DNA from: Orthonyx spaldingii
Lineage: Eukaryota; Chordata; Aves; Passeriformes; Orthonychidae
Direction: 5' to 3'
Assembly: GCA_013397795.1 (NCBI GenBank)
Contig: VZTJ01004745.1
Span: 31,365-95,364, forward strand
Length of the DNA stretch: 64,000 bases
In this document: positions 13,027 to 24,600 of the stretch, piece by piece
Layout: every line of letters begins with the position of its first letter
Numbering within the stretch: the first letter of the stretch is position 1
Notes under the pieces: generated by a model
Databases searched by the model: none
What the model was told of the DNA's origin: nothing
The model's input: only the letters and a program-made list of their open reading frames with translations
Made by a program: the position numbers and the translations under genes

Positions 13027-13159
13027 CGCGGCCATGGCGCGCGGGGCACGGCGGGAAGGAGGCGGTAGTGGCGGGAGGACCCCGCGCCCCCCGCCCCGTT
13101 TAACGTGAGAAACACCCGAATAACCACAGAAATAATAAAATGTCCGACTTTTGGAAGGT

Positions 13160-13165
13160 TTTATT
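13160..13165 (-). terminator. ARIH1: Candidate distal poly(A) signal of ARIH1
   Basis: AATAAA on the minus strand. Downstream, over about 13145-13105, is a T/G-rich stretch (ttctgtggttattcgggtgt) resembling a cleavage-stimulation element. It is the last such hexamer before the CpG-rich BBS4 promoter. Confidence 0.5.
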
Positions 13166-14419
13166 GGGAACTCCGCGGTGTAGGGGAAATGAGGCCGCCA
13201 GTGAGGAGGGACGGCCCGGGAAGGGCTGAGCGAGCGGCGGCGGCCTCGCTCCCTCTCCGCCCCACAGCAGCAGCAGCGAGGGAGGTTGGGATGGCGGATT
13301 TTGTTTTATTTTCTTTTATATATCCACAGTGTCTGTGGGGATGGTGCCCAGCCAGCCAGGTAATTCACCTGCGAGCGCCTGAAACCCAGAGGAGAGGAAC
13401 AGCAGCAGGTTCTCCCACAGAAGAGGGCTTCATCATTGTCTTTAGGTTTGCCACCAGCCATCGGGATGGAAGACGCCACAGACCGGGTTTCCTTTGGGGT
13501 GGAGTGCCCACATCCTTGGCGTATTCCTTTTGGGGAACACGGAGTGAAAACCCAAGGCCTCTGTGCTTGCACCTGCCCAGCCCACCAAGCTCCAGCTTTC
13601 AGGTGTTTCAAGGCATGGACGGAGAACTCCCAGCGGCAGGGGCAGGGCCGGACTCGGGCCGCGCCGCTGCCACGCAGCCGTGCGCCATCCCACCCCTCCA
13701 GCAGCACCGGGACAAGCACGGGGAAAGCGGCTGCACTCCCTGACGTTTGATTTCCAGGGCAAATAAAGGGAAAAGCAGGCACAGAGGGACAAAACCACAT
13801 CCCTGGAACGTCCATAGGCGCGGTGAGGGAGCCGAAGTGACTCCGCTGGCCAGCTCGAAACAGCATCCCGTGGTACAGCCCTGCCTGGGATCTGCCTTTT
13901 TTTATTTGATCCCTTCACAACTTCCAGCCCCTGGAAGCTGGCAGAGTGGCAGGAGGCTTGGAGGACACTTGCCTGGCGAAAAATACCACAGAAGGATTTC
14001 CTATACAGGAGTAAATTTAATAAAACCACCACCAATTGTTTACTTTAACATAGCTGTTGTTACAGAAATCATAAAAATGGACTCAGTAGCTAAAGTCATT
14101 AGTTCTTTCCCCTTTTAATTGAAAAATACTCCACTGATTTCAGCTTCTACTGCACTAGATGGAGTGTTAAATAGTTGCCAGGACAGAACGCCCAGTGATT
14201 GAGCCCAAAACAAACACAAAGACAGTTCCATCAGATTTCCTTTTCAATGTTACGACTCGTTATAATGAAGTGAAAATCAAAACAGCAAGAAAGGGTCCAT
14301 TTGACAGATGAAAGGGAGAGGGAGAGGTGATCCACAGCAGAAATCTTGCTGGAAGTCTTTGGAGAAGTGGTGCAAAACACCCTCCCTGTCCTGCCTTGGG
14401 ATCCAAAACAAACCTCTAA

Positions 14420-14458
14420 ACACACACACACACTCACACGCACACACACACACACACG
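14420..14458. repeat. (CA)n microsatellite in ARIH1 3' UTR
   Basis: About 39 bases of CA repeats, interrupted by single CT and CG steps. In the ARIH1 transcript it reads as a GU tract, which could bind CELF or TDP-43-like proteins; that role is inference. Confidence 0.9.
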
Positions 14459-15448
14459 CCTCCTCTGGGATCAGAGCACGTGTCCTGCGTGCACAGGTGG
14501 GAACAGAGAGCTGGATTTGGGCAGGTAAAGATCTGGGGCCGAAAATAAACAAAGAAAAAGGCAAAGCATCCTGAACCAGAGCTCCAGGAGCTGCGAGGGG
14601 CCGCGTCCGTCGCCAGCAATGGATACACACAGACCTGGGGGAGGCCCTGGACAGAAAGGAGCTGCAGGAAAAGGAGAAACCCAACTGCTCTGGAAACAGC
14701 CTTCCAAAAAGAAAAAAAAAAATAAAATATATATATTCACTACACCAGCACACACTTCCCCCACCCCAGCCCAGGGAAAAAAACCAAAACCAAACAAAAG
14801 AATCAAACTGAAAGAAAATGCACAGCAAATAGACATAATCTTGAAGATTTTTAAAGAATAAATATTTTTTTGTAATTAAACATTATGCAAACACGTGCCA
14901 CGCTTGCTCTTTGTCCATGCATATGCGCTATATACAACTTTGAAAAATACTGTGTTGTCCTCTTTTTGTTTTAAAAGTCATATACAAAGGTTGGTTTTTT
15001 TTTCCTTGCTGTGTACCCCCCTCCTTCCCTCCCCAAAAATCCTCTTTACAACGAGCCAATCCACATTCATCCATGTACTTGGGTGGCAGAGAGGAGGAGG
15101 GGGGCGGGAGAGCCACTCCCTCTTACCAAAGTCCATCAAAATGGCTGGTTTGGACATGAAAAGCAGTGTCAAGAAACTGGTTTAAGTTTCATCTGTACTA
15201 CACACAGGAAAAGAAAGAGAGAAAAGAAAAAGGAGTCGGCTTGGAGGATGAAGCTACGTTACAAGTTAAAGTTGGAGGGTTTTTTAGTGCGTCTGTCACA
15301 CTCTTGGCCGCCTAGAATACTGTTGTACAATGGTTTATCTACCTTTTTTTTTATTACAATATAATTTACTTAATTTTTCTGTTAACAAAACAGAATCCCG
15401 GTACTACAGACCAGCGGTGTAAGAGGCGGAGCAGCGCCCTGGGTGGGT

Positions 15449-15454
15449 TTTATT
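15449..15454 (-). terminator. ARIH1: Candidate proximal poly(A) signal of ARIH1
   Basis: AATAAA on the minus strand only about 60 bases after the TGA stop. A second hexamer lies at 15355-15350, but it sits in an A-rich run and could be a priming artefact in cDNA. Either would give a very short 3' UTR isoform. Confidence 0.3.
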
Positions 15455-15515
15455 GGAATTGCATGAGCACTCTAGGATGGGAAAGGGTTCAGAGTTCATT
15501 GCTGCGGGGCTGGGC

Positions 15516-15600
15516 TCAGTCCTCGATGTACTCCCACAGGTCCTTCTCGTAGCCTTCATGCACGTGCTGCAACAAAACCCTCCGCCGGCTCTCGCAGTAT
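15516..15600 (-). CDS. ARIH1: ARIH1 exon 14, coding part (C-terminus)
   Basis: 85 coding bases: one split base, 27 codons (YCESRRRVLLQHVHEGYEKD, then LWEYIED) and a TGA stop at 15518-15516, human residues 531-557. The acceptor is ctgcag. The exon continues to the left as the 3' UTR. Confidence 0.97.
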
Positions 15601-18600
15601 CTGCAGGGACAGGGACAGCATGGAAAAGGCACGTCAGGAACCACGGAGCATCCCTGGCACCGAGTTATCCAAACCCACAGCACGCCTCGCTTCTCAAAAA
15701 GGAGATCCCCTGAGAAGGGACTTTGTATTTACAGCTCGTTAACAGCGCTAATTAAGACTTCGGTTGCTCCACTCACTCAGCTCCAGGTCCCTGGCTGGAA
15801 AACCAGTGTGCAAATTGGGAAGTTTTCCACGCAAAAGTATCCCCAGAGCCCCTACAGCTGAGAAACCTTCAGGAATTACTGGAAGATGAGGAAGCAGCAG
15901 CTGTGGTTTGAAAACGCCTGAGCACAGATTGGTGGTGACACATGGAATGGGATGAGCTCTCCTCAAATGCAGGCTGGTGCCTGCTCAGAGCCCCATCAGG
16001 ACAACAAAAATCCACGAGTTAGCTGGGAAAAACTAGCTGGAAGTGTTCAAGGCCAGGTGGAATGGGGCCACCTGGTCTAGTGGAAGGTGTTCCTGCCCAT
16101 AGCAGGAGGTGGAACAAGATTTACTTTAAGATCCCTTCCAACCCAAACTAGTCCTTGATGAAAACCTCAGGAGTACTGACACGAGTTTTATTTCCCAGTG
16201 GAGATGGAAGCAGTCCAAAGTACTGCTCTGGCTGGAGAGCAGGTTTCACCTCACATCCCAACACGTGGCTCTCAGAGGGACACTATACCCTTGGATTATT
16301 CCCACCTAGGCCGACTGAAAACTGCTGCACCTAAAACTGCTCTCAGAGTCCAGTCCAGTCCTCCCAGGATCACTGATCCTGAGGAAAAGGGATATCACAG
16401 AACACAGCAAAGGATGCCATGGTCATTTTGGGTGCATTAGAAGTCAAAAAGCACAGAAGCATTTGAAGAATTCAGGTTCCAAGTATAAACTAAATATGCA
16501 TCTGAGAGGCTCTGGCTGCTGGGAACCTGGTTTGCTCAGCTGTGGTCAGACATCCCTCAGGAGGAGTCTCCCACTGGGAAGCTATCCCTGACCACAACAC
16601 ACACTAACACCTGGCAGGAATTCCTCACCTACTGCCCAGGACCTGATCAGAGTGACTGATTTATCCATCAGGGCAGCCGTGGCTCCCTCACTGCTGTCAG
16701 CTGGTGCAACAGACACCCCTGTACACAAAGTCCCATTGATTTTCAGGAGCATGTGATGGCAAACACACAGTCTCTGTTTTCCCAACTTTAGTTATTTTTC
16801 TGCTGGGGTGGGGAGGGGAGGGGCTGTTAATCCTGTTTTCTAGAAATGTCTTTGCAAGCAGAGATCCAAACAGCTGAAACCAAACCAACCTGGAGGGCAG
16901 TTCCTGCAGCTTCCCAGAGCTCTTTAAACCCACCTCGATGACATCCTGCTCCCAGTCTTGCATCAAAGGGCACCGCACAGGACATGATTAAGACGTGACT
17001 GAACTGGTTAATTAGGGACCTGCACGGGCTTGACAGATGCATTCTTTCCTCCCAGAAATGTGAAGGCAGGTTTGGGGTACTGTTTCCAAGCAATTGAGGC
17101 TATATTAGGTTTTAATTTCATCCCTACAAAAGCATCCAGGTTCAGAGGACTGAAGTAAACAAGGAGCTTCATCTGAAATACCAAATTAATGGTGGCCTCG
17201 AAGGGTAAATTAGAAACTGTCTTCAAAAAGGAGGTCAGGAAAGTCTTGTCCAGCCCCAGCTGTGCTGCCAAAGTTGGGCAGGATGAGCCACAGGCACACC
17301 AAAGCTTAACAGCTCATGCCACTCCCCACAGTCCATTGAGTCCTACAGCTCACCCTGCTTTGGGTATTTTCTTCCCCCTAAGCCAGGCATAACAAATTCA
17401 GTGATTTTGGCAAAATGCCTCAGAAATGCAAGCCCTAATCCTCTGACTCATCCGCATTTTCAGCTTTGTACTTTTCCACTGTGCAGAAATGATTCCCCTG
17501 GGACTGAACAAAGCACTGGCATCTGTGTCACCTGGACCCCAGTCCCCAGCTCCCCTTCCCAGCTGGGCAGGCTGGTCTCTCCCTCTTCCTTAGGGACAGC
17601 TTTCCTACACCCACGTTGTACACAAATGGACCCAGCAGACAATTAAAAGAGCCGATTGCTCTCTGCTGGCAGCTCATCCTAGGCCAAAGCTGGCAGCTTG
17701 GAACAATAAAGTCACTCCTTGTTCTTTGGCCCTCTCTCTGCAGATCCCATCCTGGTGCTGGCCATTCCCACACGCTCCTTCTGTGCAGGAACAGCAGTGT
17801 ACTGAGAGCCATTGCTTATGGACACTGGATTTCTTCCATTCTGGGGTTGGATGTTCTAGCTCCTGCTCTGCAGAGCAGATGGAAGGCAGAGCTGGGAGCC
17901 TCTCCCCACAGGCTGTCAGCTCCCCTGAGAGCTGGTCCCAGCAGGGACACAAAACCACACTGCCAGCATCTGTGTGAGGGCTTCTCCGGGAGGATCCGGG
18001 GCTGGCACAGGACAGCGCGGCTGCTCTCGGGTGCCTAGGGACTGCCTGATCACAATGGGTGGCGCAAAGTCAAGCGCAAACAGCTTCCCAGGGATGTGGC
18101 TCTGGAGAAACTCTATCCTGGCAAGTGCTCAGGTCACTCACTACCTGACATAGGGCACGGCAACACTCGAGCAGCTTTTGAAAGGAGTATTCCAACACAA
18201 ACCTGTACTTATCCTGTACTTTCTGCTTTATGTCTTGCAGCGAATCTTGGGATATATCTCGCTCCAGGTACCCTGAAAGCACCTCTGTAGCATTCTCTAA
18301 GTCTGCTTGGTTATTCTGTAAAGACAAAAGAAAAAAAGCATTTGAGGGGGGGTAAAGGAAAGGGGGAGATTTTTATTTCAGTGCAATTGGAATCACTACC
18401 AAAATAAAGAGGAGGATTAGCTATCACAGAATTCCCAGTGGGAAGGGACATTAAAACTCATCCAATTCCATCCCCTGCCATGGGCCACCTTCCACTAGAC
18501 CAGGTTGCTACAAGGCCCATCCAACATGGCCTTGAATACTTCCAGGGATGGGGCAGCCACAGCTTTGTGATTCTGTGGCTCCTCCAACAGACAATCCTAC

Positions 18601-21600
18601 ACAATATCCAGAGAGCTCTAACTTTTGCACAACAGAATATTAAACCAGACTATCTTGGGTAAAAGTGGGGACAAGAGGCCTTCCAAGCATTAAATCTTAT
18701 TTCCTCAACTTTGCAATCTGAATTCCTGACAACTCCATTTTCTCCTACCTCAAAGATAATGGACTGATTATTCTTTTTGAGGTAGAAGGCAAAGACGTAA
18801 GTGTACATGAGTGTGGCACGACACTGGCAGAGGACGTCGACTGCTTTCTTCAGGAACTGCACCTCAATCCATGACATGTTGTGCTGCTGCATCTCCTCCA
18901 TCTTCTGCTTCACCTGAGCGTAGAGCTTGTGCTCGAAGCGCAGGCTCTGCATGTGGTTCATGTAGCGGTTGCAGTAGAACAGGTACCTCTGCAGGGCTGC
19001 TCGGGATCGCTGTGTTAATTCCCATTAGGGAGAAAGAAAACAAATAGTTAAAACAAAGTAATGGCTGCAAGAGAAGTAAACCCTTCACAAGGCTGTTCCT
19101 GATCCGGAGAATGAGCTCCTTTCCAAAGGAGCCCCCTCTCCTGTCACGTTGGGCAGACGGCTCTGTGTGGCCCCGCTAACCCTGGGAAGCGCCCTGGGCA
19201 CTTCCCAGCACAACTCTGACATCCTCACTCCCAGCCTTGGAAGCAATTATAATCACACTGCTCAAGCCTCATCACTTTTGTATTTCAGCCTCTCGACTCA
19301 AGGTACAGCACTCAAATGCTTCCAGTGTCATGACAAAATGAGAAGATGATGTTTTTGTTGGTTTGGTTTTTTTTTTGCTAATAAGGAATTCTAATTACTG
19401 TGCTAATGCTAAGAGGGCAATCTCAGGTTGATTATAGAGCAGGGGAAAGGCACCGTGTGCTAAATAGTGCAAGAGAACCAAGATGACTCAATACACAGTC
19501 ATTAATCTTACTTTCTTCACACTGACAGACCAGCTGTAAAAAAGTAACACCAAAGGCATGGTTCAACTTGTGTGCTGTGGATGTACAAAGGTAGCACATA
19601 CCAGGCAAAGCCATCCCTATCTTAAAAGTAAAAAGACTTAACTGTCCCTTGGATTTGTGCCCAAATCTGTGAATTCCTTCAGAGCAGATGTGTAGGTTTA
19701 CAGAAAGCACACTGCAGGGCCGGTGATCTCCCTCATCACCAAAGGTTATGGACTCACCTCCTGTGCATCCCTTGCTGCCTTTGCATCATCCTCATTGTAG
19801 CGATTACAGTTGTACCTGTAACAGGGACACCGATTCCACTGATTTCAGTCCAAATCCGTGCTGTTTGCACCACAACCTCCTCGCCTTCCAGCAAGGCACG
19901 CTCCCGAACTCACCAGGCAGATCCGTGGGGCTCCCAGGGGCCCAGACACACCCAGCAGAACTCCGCCTTGCAGTTCTGGTTCCGACAGACCATGTGGTTG
20001 CAGCCCCCATCCTTCTCGATGGTGACGTGGCATTTCGGGCATTCCTGTCCACAGGACAGAGAGCACCGTTAGCAGGGCAAGCACGGAACCCCCACAGCCT
20101 GGGAAACTTGGGAGGGTTCCCACGGCAGTCAGACAGAGCACGTCAAGTGAAATACATGATTTAATTCTTCACTTTGGACATCGAGATCCTCTTCAGAGTC
20201 AGGCCTTAAAATACTTCCAAACCCGGAGCAGTTAGACAGAAAAAACTTAAGGAATAACACATTTTATCTATGCTGCTCTCACAGAGGGACACTGGGTGAG
20301 TCACTTCATGACCTTCCCCAAAATCCCAGCAGAGGGGTGGTCTGTAAGAGCCTGGGAAGCATCTGGCTTTCCTCACCACCAAGTGTCTGGTCCACTCTGG
20401 GACTGAGACTGAGCCGGAAGCACGCCGTTACCAATCCGAGACACCTGCGGCTGTAACGTGCCATCCAGAAGGGAGCTGAAAACATGCAGCAGGACTCTGC
20501 ATAGTGTGCTTCAAAGAAGCTGCTGTCAGCTAAAAAGACACCTCTCTTCCTGAGGTGTTTCCATGTTTCCCATCACGTCCCTTTTTTCCCTTCATGTGAC
20601 ACCTCACTGAAGACTTTTTGTAAATGCTCACATGGGGTTTCCCTTTCAGGAGTAAGGCCTTTGACAAATGTGAGCATCTCAAAGGGAAGCTCTGCACAGG
20701 GAAATATCTGGGGAATATAACACCAATATCATGGTCTCCATGATCTTAGAAATCAACAAAGCAGCAAGTACAGAGAAAAAAACTCCATAAAGAAAACCAA
20801 AACCATTTCAGGCTGAATCAGCTCCTCACCCAGCTCATCCCACAACCACACCAGCCTTCATGGAGTTTCTGCACAAGCCAGTTTTTACATACAAGACAAT
20901 AACAAACATATCCAAACCAGTGATAAACACACCTGTAAAATCAGCTGCAGCTTTTGGGTCAGAAGCGTGTGAAATTCCCTCCTCAGTTTGGAGCATGTCT
21001 TTGCTAACCAAAGCAAGCAGTTCCTACCCTGGCATTCAGATAAACTCTCAGTAAAAGAAGAATCCAATGTGCACAATCACTCCACAACTGCTACTTGAAT
21101 ACAGGACACAATCCAACAGGTTCTTGTACACTCACTCTGAGTGTTCCAACTATTACTGTATTTTATATAAGTTTGTATTGTCAGGGACAGGAGAATTTGC
21201 ACATCAAACCAATGGAATCAAACAGCAACCAAGCACAAAAGAGAAATTTTCCAGACCTGCCTTCTTCCCAGTCACCTGTGTTTGTCATTCAAGCTCAGTT
21301 ACTGTACTACAAACAGAGTAAGTGAAGCACAGTAGCTCCTGTGCTGGTCCCCTCTGGGCCACAACACCAAGATGTCTCCTAGGACTGTCCACGAGATGGA
21401 TACTCAGCCAGGGAAGCTTGTTCCCAGTTAGTCAGTGCAGTTCTGTGAACTTCAGAGTCAAAAATGGTTTCTCCTCCGAGCAGAGCACTCAGTGCAGCAT
21501 CTATTTCCCTTTTCCAGGCAGCCCTCCTCCCTCTTCCAATCCTGCACCAACCCGTCAAGACTCAGACTTATGCCAGCAATGTCCTTCCCAACTGGGCAGA

Positions 21601-24600
21601 TCCCTGCTCAGTCTGCTCACCGGCCAGGGTGGCTCTAAGTACAGACAGTGGCCCTGTCCCTGTCACACCACGATGACCCCGGGGCACACAGCCAGAGCAG
21701 TTTTTCGGAGGAGGTTGTGGAGCTGTGCAGTTCTTCCAGACACATCTCCTCCCATCAGGTGCCGACATCACCCCTGGGAGACGCAGACGATCCACGCAGC
21801 TGCGGTGATCCCTCCTGCTGAGCAAAATCCTACAGCTGCAAGAGAGGGAGAACAGCTCCCAGGTGACCTGCCAAGCTGGAGAGGTGCCACAGGCACATCC
21901 ACAGCACAGGGATGTGGGGCCATCTCACCCCCAGCGAAACTCCATCCAGGAGCATGGGAATTCTGCCCTCCTGTCTTTGAGGTGGGACCAAGCTTCTCTA
22001 GTGTGTCCACGGTGCTCAGGGCTTCGAGCTCTGGGATGCAAACTAGGACAAAAAGACCCTTCCAGTGCCTGAAGGAGCTCCAGGAGAGCTGCAGAGGGCT
22101 TTTGGACAAGGGGGAATGGCTTCCCACTGACAGACGGCAGGGATAGATGGGATATTAGGAAGTAATTGCTCCCTGTGAGGGCGGGGAGGCCCTGGCACAG
22201 GGTGCCCAGAGCAGCTGTGGCTGCCCCTGAATCCCTGGCAGTGTCCAAGGCCAGGCTGGACGGGGCTTGGAGCAACCTGGGATAGTGGAAGGTGTCCCTG
22301 CCCATGGCAGGGGTGGAACTTGATTATCTTTAAGGTCCTTCCAACCCAAACCATTCCATGATTCCACAATCTCATTGAAGCCCTTTTCTCACAGGGAATG
22401 CCACCCTTTTCATCAAGCCTTTATGCCCCTGTCTAACAAAGCACAAGGAAGAGGTGACACAGTATCTGGGCAGATCCCTGAAGCTGTGTAAAACTGCAAA
22501 GTTGAATATTATTAAAAATTAAAGCCATGACAAGCACATACTAAAGAAATGCTGGATACCAGCAGAAAAAAAAAGTAGTAACTACTCAAGTCACCAACAC
22601 AACAACTGGAAGAGATTTCTAGATTAACGAGGACAGGGAAGGAAAATCTCCCTAAGAATTACAGCAAAGCAACAACCCAACAGGCAGCAAATCAAGTTAC
22701 TAAACACACAGATTACTGTGTACTTTATCAGTCACAGCACAATATACAAGTGACCTCATTAACATTGTTCCACTCCAAACAATTCCGTGCTGGGCTTGAA
22801 AACAAAAACCTGGGCAAACCTGGCAAAGAAGAACAATCCTGATTTTGTTGTAAAAGGCCAAGCATACATAAAGCATCATAAACCTCAGCTGCTCTTTTAT
22901 GAACAGGAAGCTAAACAGAAACATGTTTCTTATTTCAGGGCAGGTGAAAGAGATTAGTCCTCTCCAGAACTCCCAGAGAAACTGGTAGACATCAGCCTCC
23001 CACAGCCACGTTCACAGTAACACCTTCACCCCTAACCCATCCTATAAAAAGAATCCTCAAAAACCACAGGGATTTCTTAAGGAATTTCAACAAAACCCAA
23101 AACTTAATTATGGCTAGTGCAAAACAGTATACTGTTCCAACACCTAGAGTGACAGAGCAAAGCTTTTTTAAACAGATTTTAAACACCAGTTCATCTGAGA
23201 GAAGGAGACAGCACCTGGACACCTTTGGAAAAACACTGATCTTGGCTCCAGCGTGGTGGGAAATGAAGGAGCACAGGTTGATGCTGGCGCCCAGGAGAAT
23301 CCCGTGTCCTGCCAGAATTTCCATGCATTAGAACACATGCAGGATCTCCAGAAAGTACAGAGGGAACACTTGTTCAGCCATTAAAAAGTGACCTGAAAAG
23401 GGAGAGATGTGGGTTCATGCCGTTTTATCTCGTGCAGAGGAGAATAAGAGCCAACGTTGTTTTTGGAGAAGAAAATGTGCCTGGTTTATCCATCAGCCCT
23501 TCAAGGCCTGTCTGGCCTGGAAGGTTAAGATGGCATGTGCCAGGAGCCAGAAGCAGCAAGGCTGGGGCTATTTTAGTATCAGATGAACAACTTTCATTAC
23601 AACCAGTTTAAGTTCCACAAGAAAAAGCAGTGCCTTGTGTGAAGGCCGGCACCATTACCGGCTTTGTCCTTGTCCCTTTGGTATTCCAAGAGGCAGAGAT
23701 TAACATCACTGACACTCACGTTCCAAACTGGTTTCCCCTCCTCCTCTCAGACCACTTTCACATAGTCTTGATACACCTTAAGAGCCCAAAATAAATGCAC
23801 AAATCCAAGTTTTCTCTATTTTTCACTCCTTTGAATGCCCACTTAACAAAAGTAATGGATCTCTGTGGTTTCTTTATTCCCAAACACCTGAAACCTGCCT
23901 CGTTTAACTGAAGAAAGGAACTACTGAAGAACCAAGTTTGTCAAACAAACTGAAAAAGGAAGAAATGTGCAAATCCTTGGACTATTCAACTCCGTTCCTC
24001 AAGAAGACTGAGAATTACAGGCTTGATAAAGAACTTGTATTGCCTTACCTCAACTTTAAATTAATCTAGTTAAGCTGAACTCATGTGAAAGTAGCTTATT
24101 TTAAGAAAAAAGCCATCTACTCCAGCACACTCTGCTGCAAGGGCTCTATCTTTTGTAGAAGCAGAAGGAATTTAGGTCTCCTAAGTGCAAGTAAATGAAT
24201 GCAAAAGAATAAAAAAATCATATCAGAAACCACAGAACTCACTACTCGAATCTCCTCGTTTCTCATTCAGACCACTCTACATAATTCATCAAAAAATGCA
24301 TCACATCATTCCAGTTTGGGAACAGAACCCAATTCAGCCGGGTTTCACTTTTCTATTCTCTCACACAATTGCCTAATTTTCCTTTCCAGCTCCATCTCCC
24401 AAGACAAGCCGGAACAAATCTATCTCACATTCTCCCGTTGCAAAGGATTATCCAGATTTCAAGCCCACATTCCAGAGGATTGGTATTTTTCTCTTACACC
24501 TTCATCTTGGTATGACAGGAAGCCTCTTTCCCTGAGAGGAGCCCACATGGGACAGGACTGTCGCCTGGATGGCTCCAGAAAGCGCTTTCCAAAAGCCAGA

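Larger units (their letters stand above)
12780..13130 (-). promoter_or_regulatory. BBS4: CpG-island promoter of BBS4
   Basis: Sharp change from A/T-rich DNA to strongly GC- and CpG-rich sequence around the BBS4 start codon, with no TATA box. A consensus ETS site, CCGGAAGTG on the minus strand, lies at 13026-13018, upstream of the ATG. An X-box-like sequence (RFX target in ciliary genes) lies at 12922-12935. The exact transcription start cannot be read, and 45 bases of the island are unsequenced. Confidence 0.75.
13140..15515 (-). other. ARIH1: ARIH1 3' untranslated region (inferred)
   Basis: The sequence after the ARIH1 stop has no splice acceptor or gene before the BBS4 CpG island. It contains several AATAAA hexamers in gene orientation (15454, 15355, 13906, 13310, 13165), a GT dinucleotide tract and A/T-rich blocks, all usual in a long vertebrate 3' UTR. 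The true end could be at any of these signals. The distal one at 13165-13160 is followed by T/G-rich sequence suited to cleavage, so I take the UTR to about 13140. The open frames here are not supported as coding. Confidence 0.55.

Noticed and set aside
13105..13743. 212-codon plus-strand frame next to the BBS4 island
   Set aside because: It runs antisense through the ARIH1 3' UTR and is open because of GC content; no conserved domain is seen.
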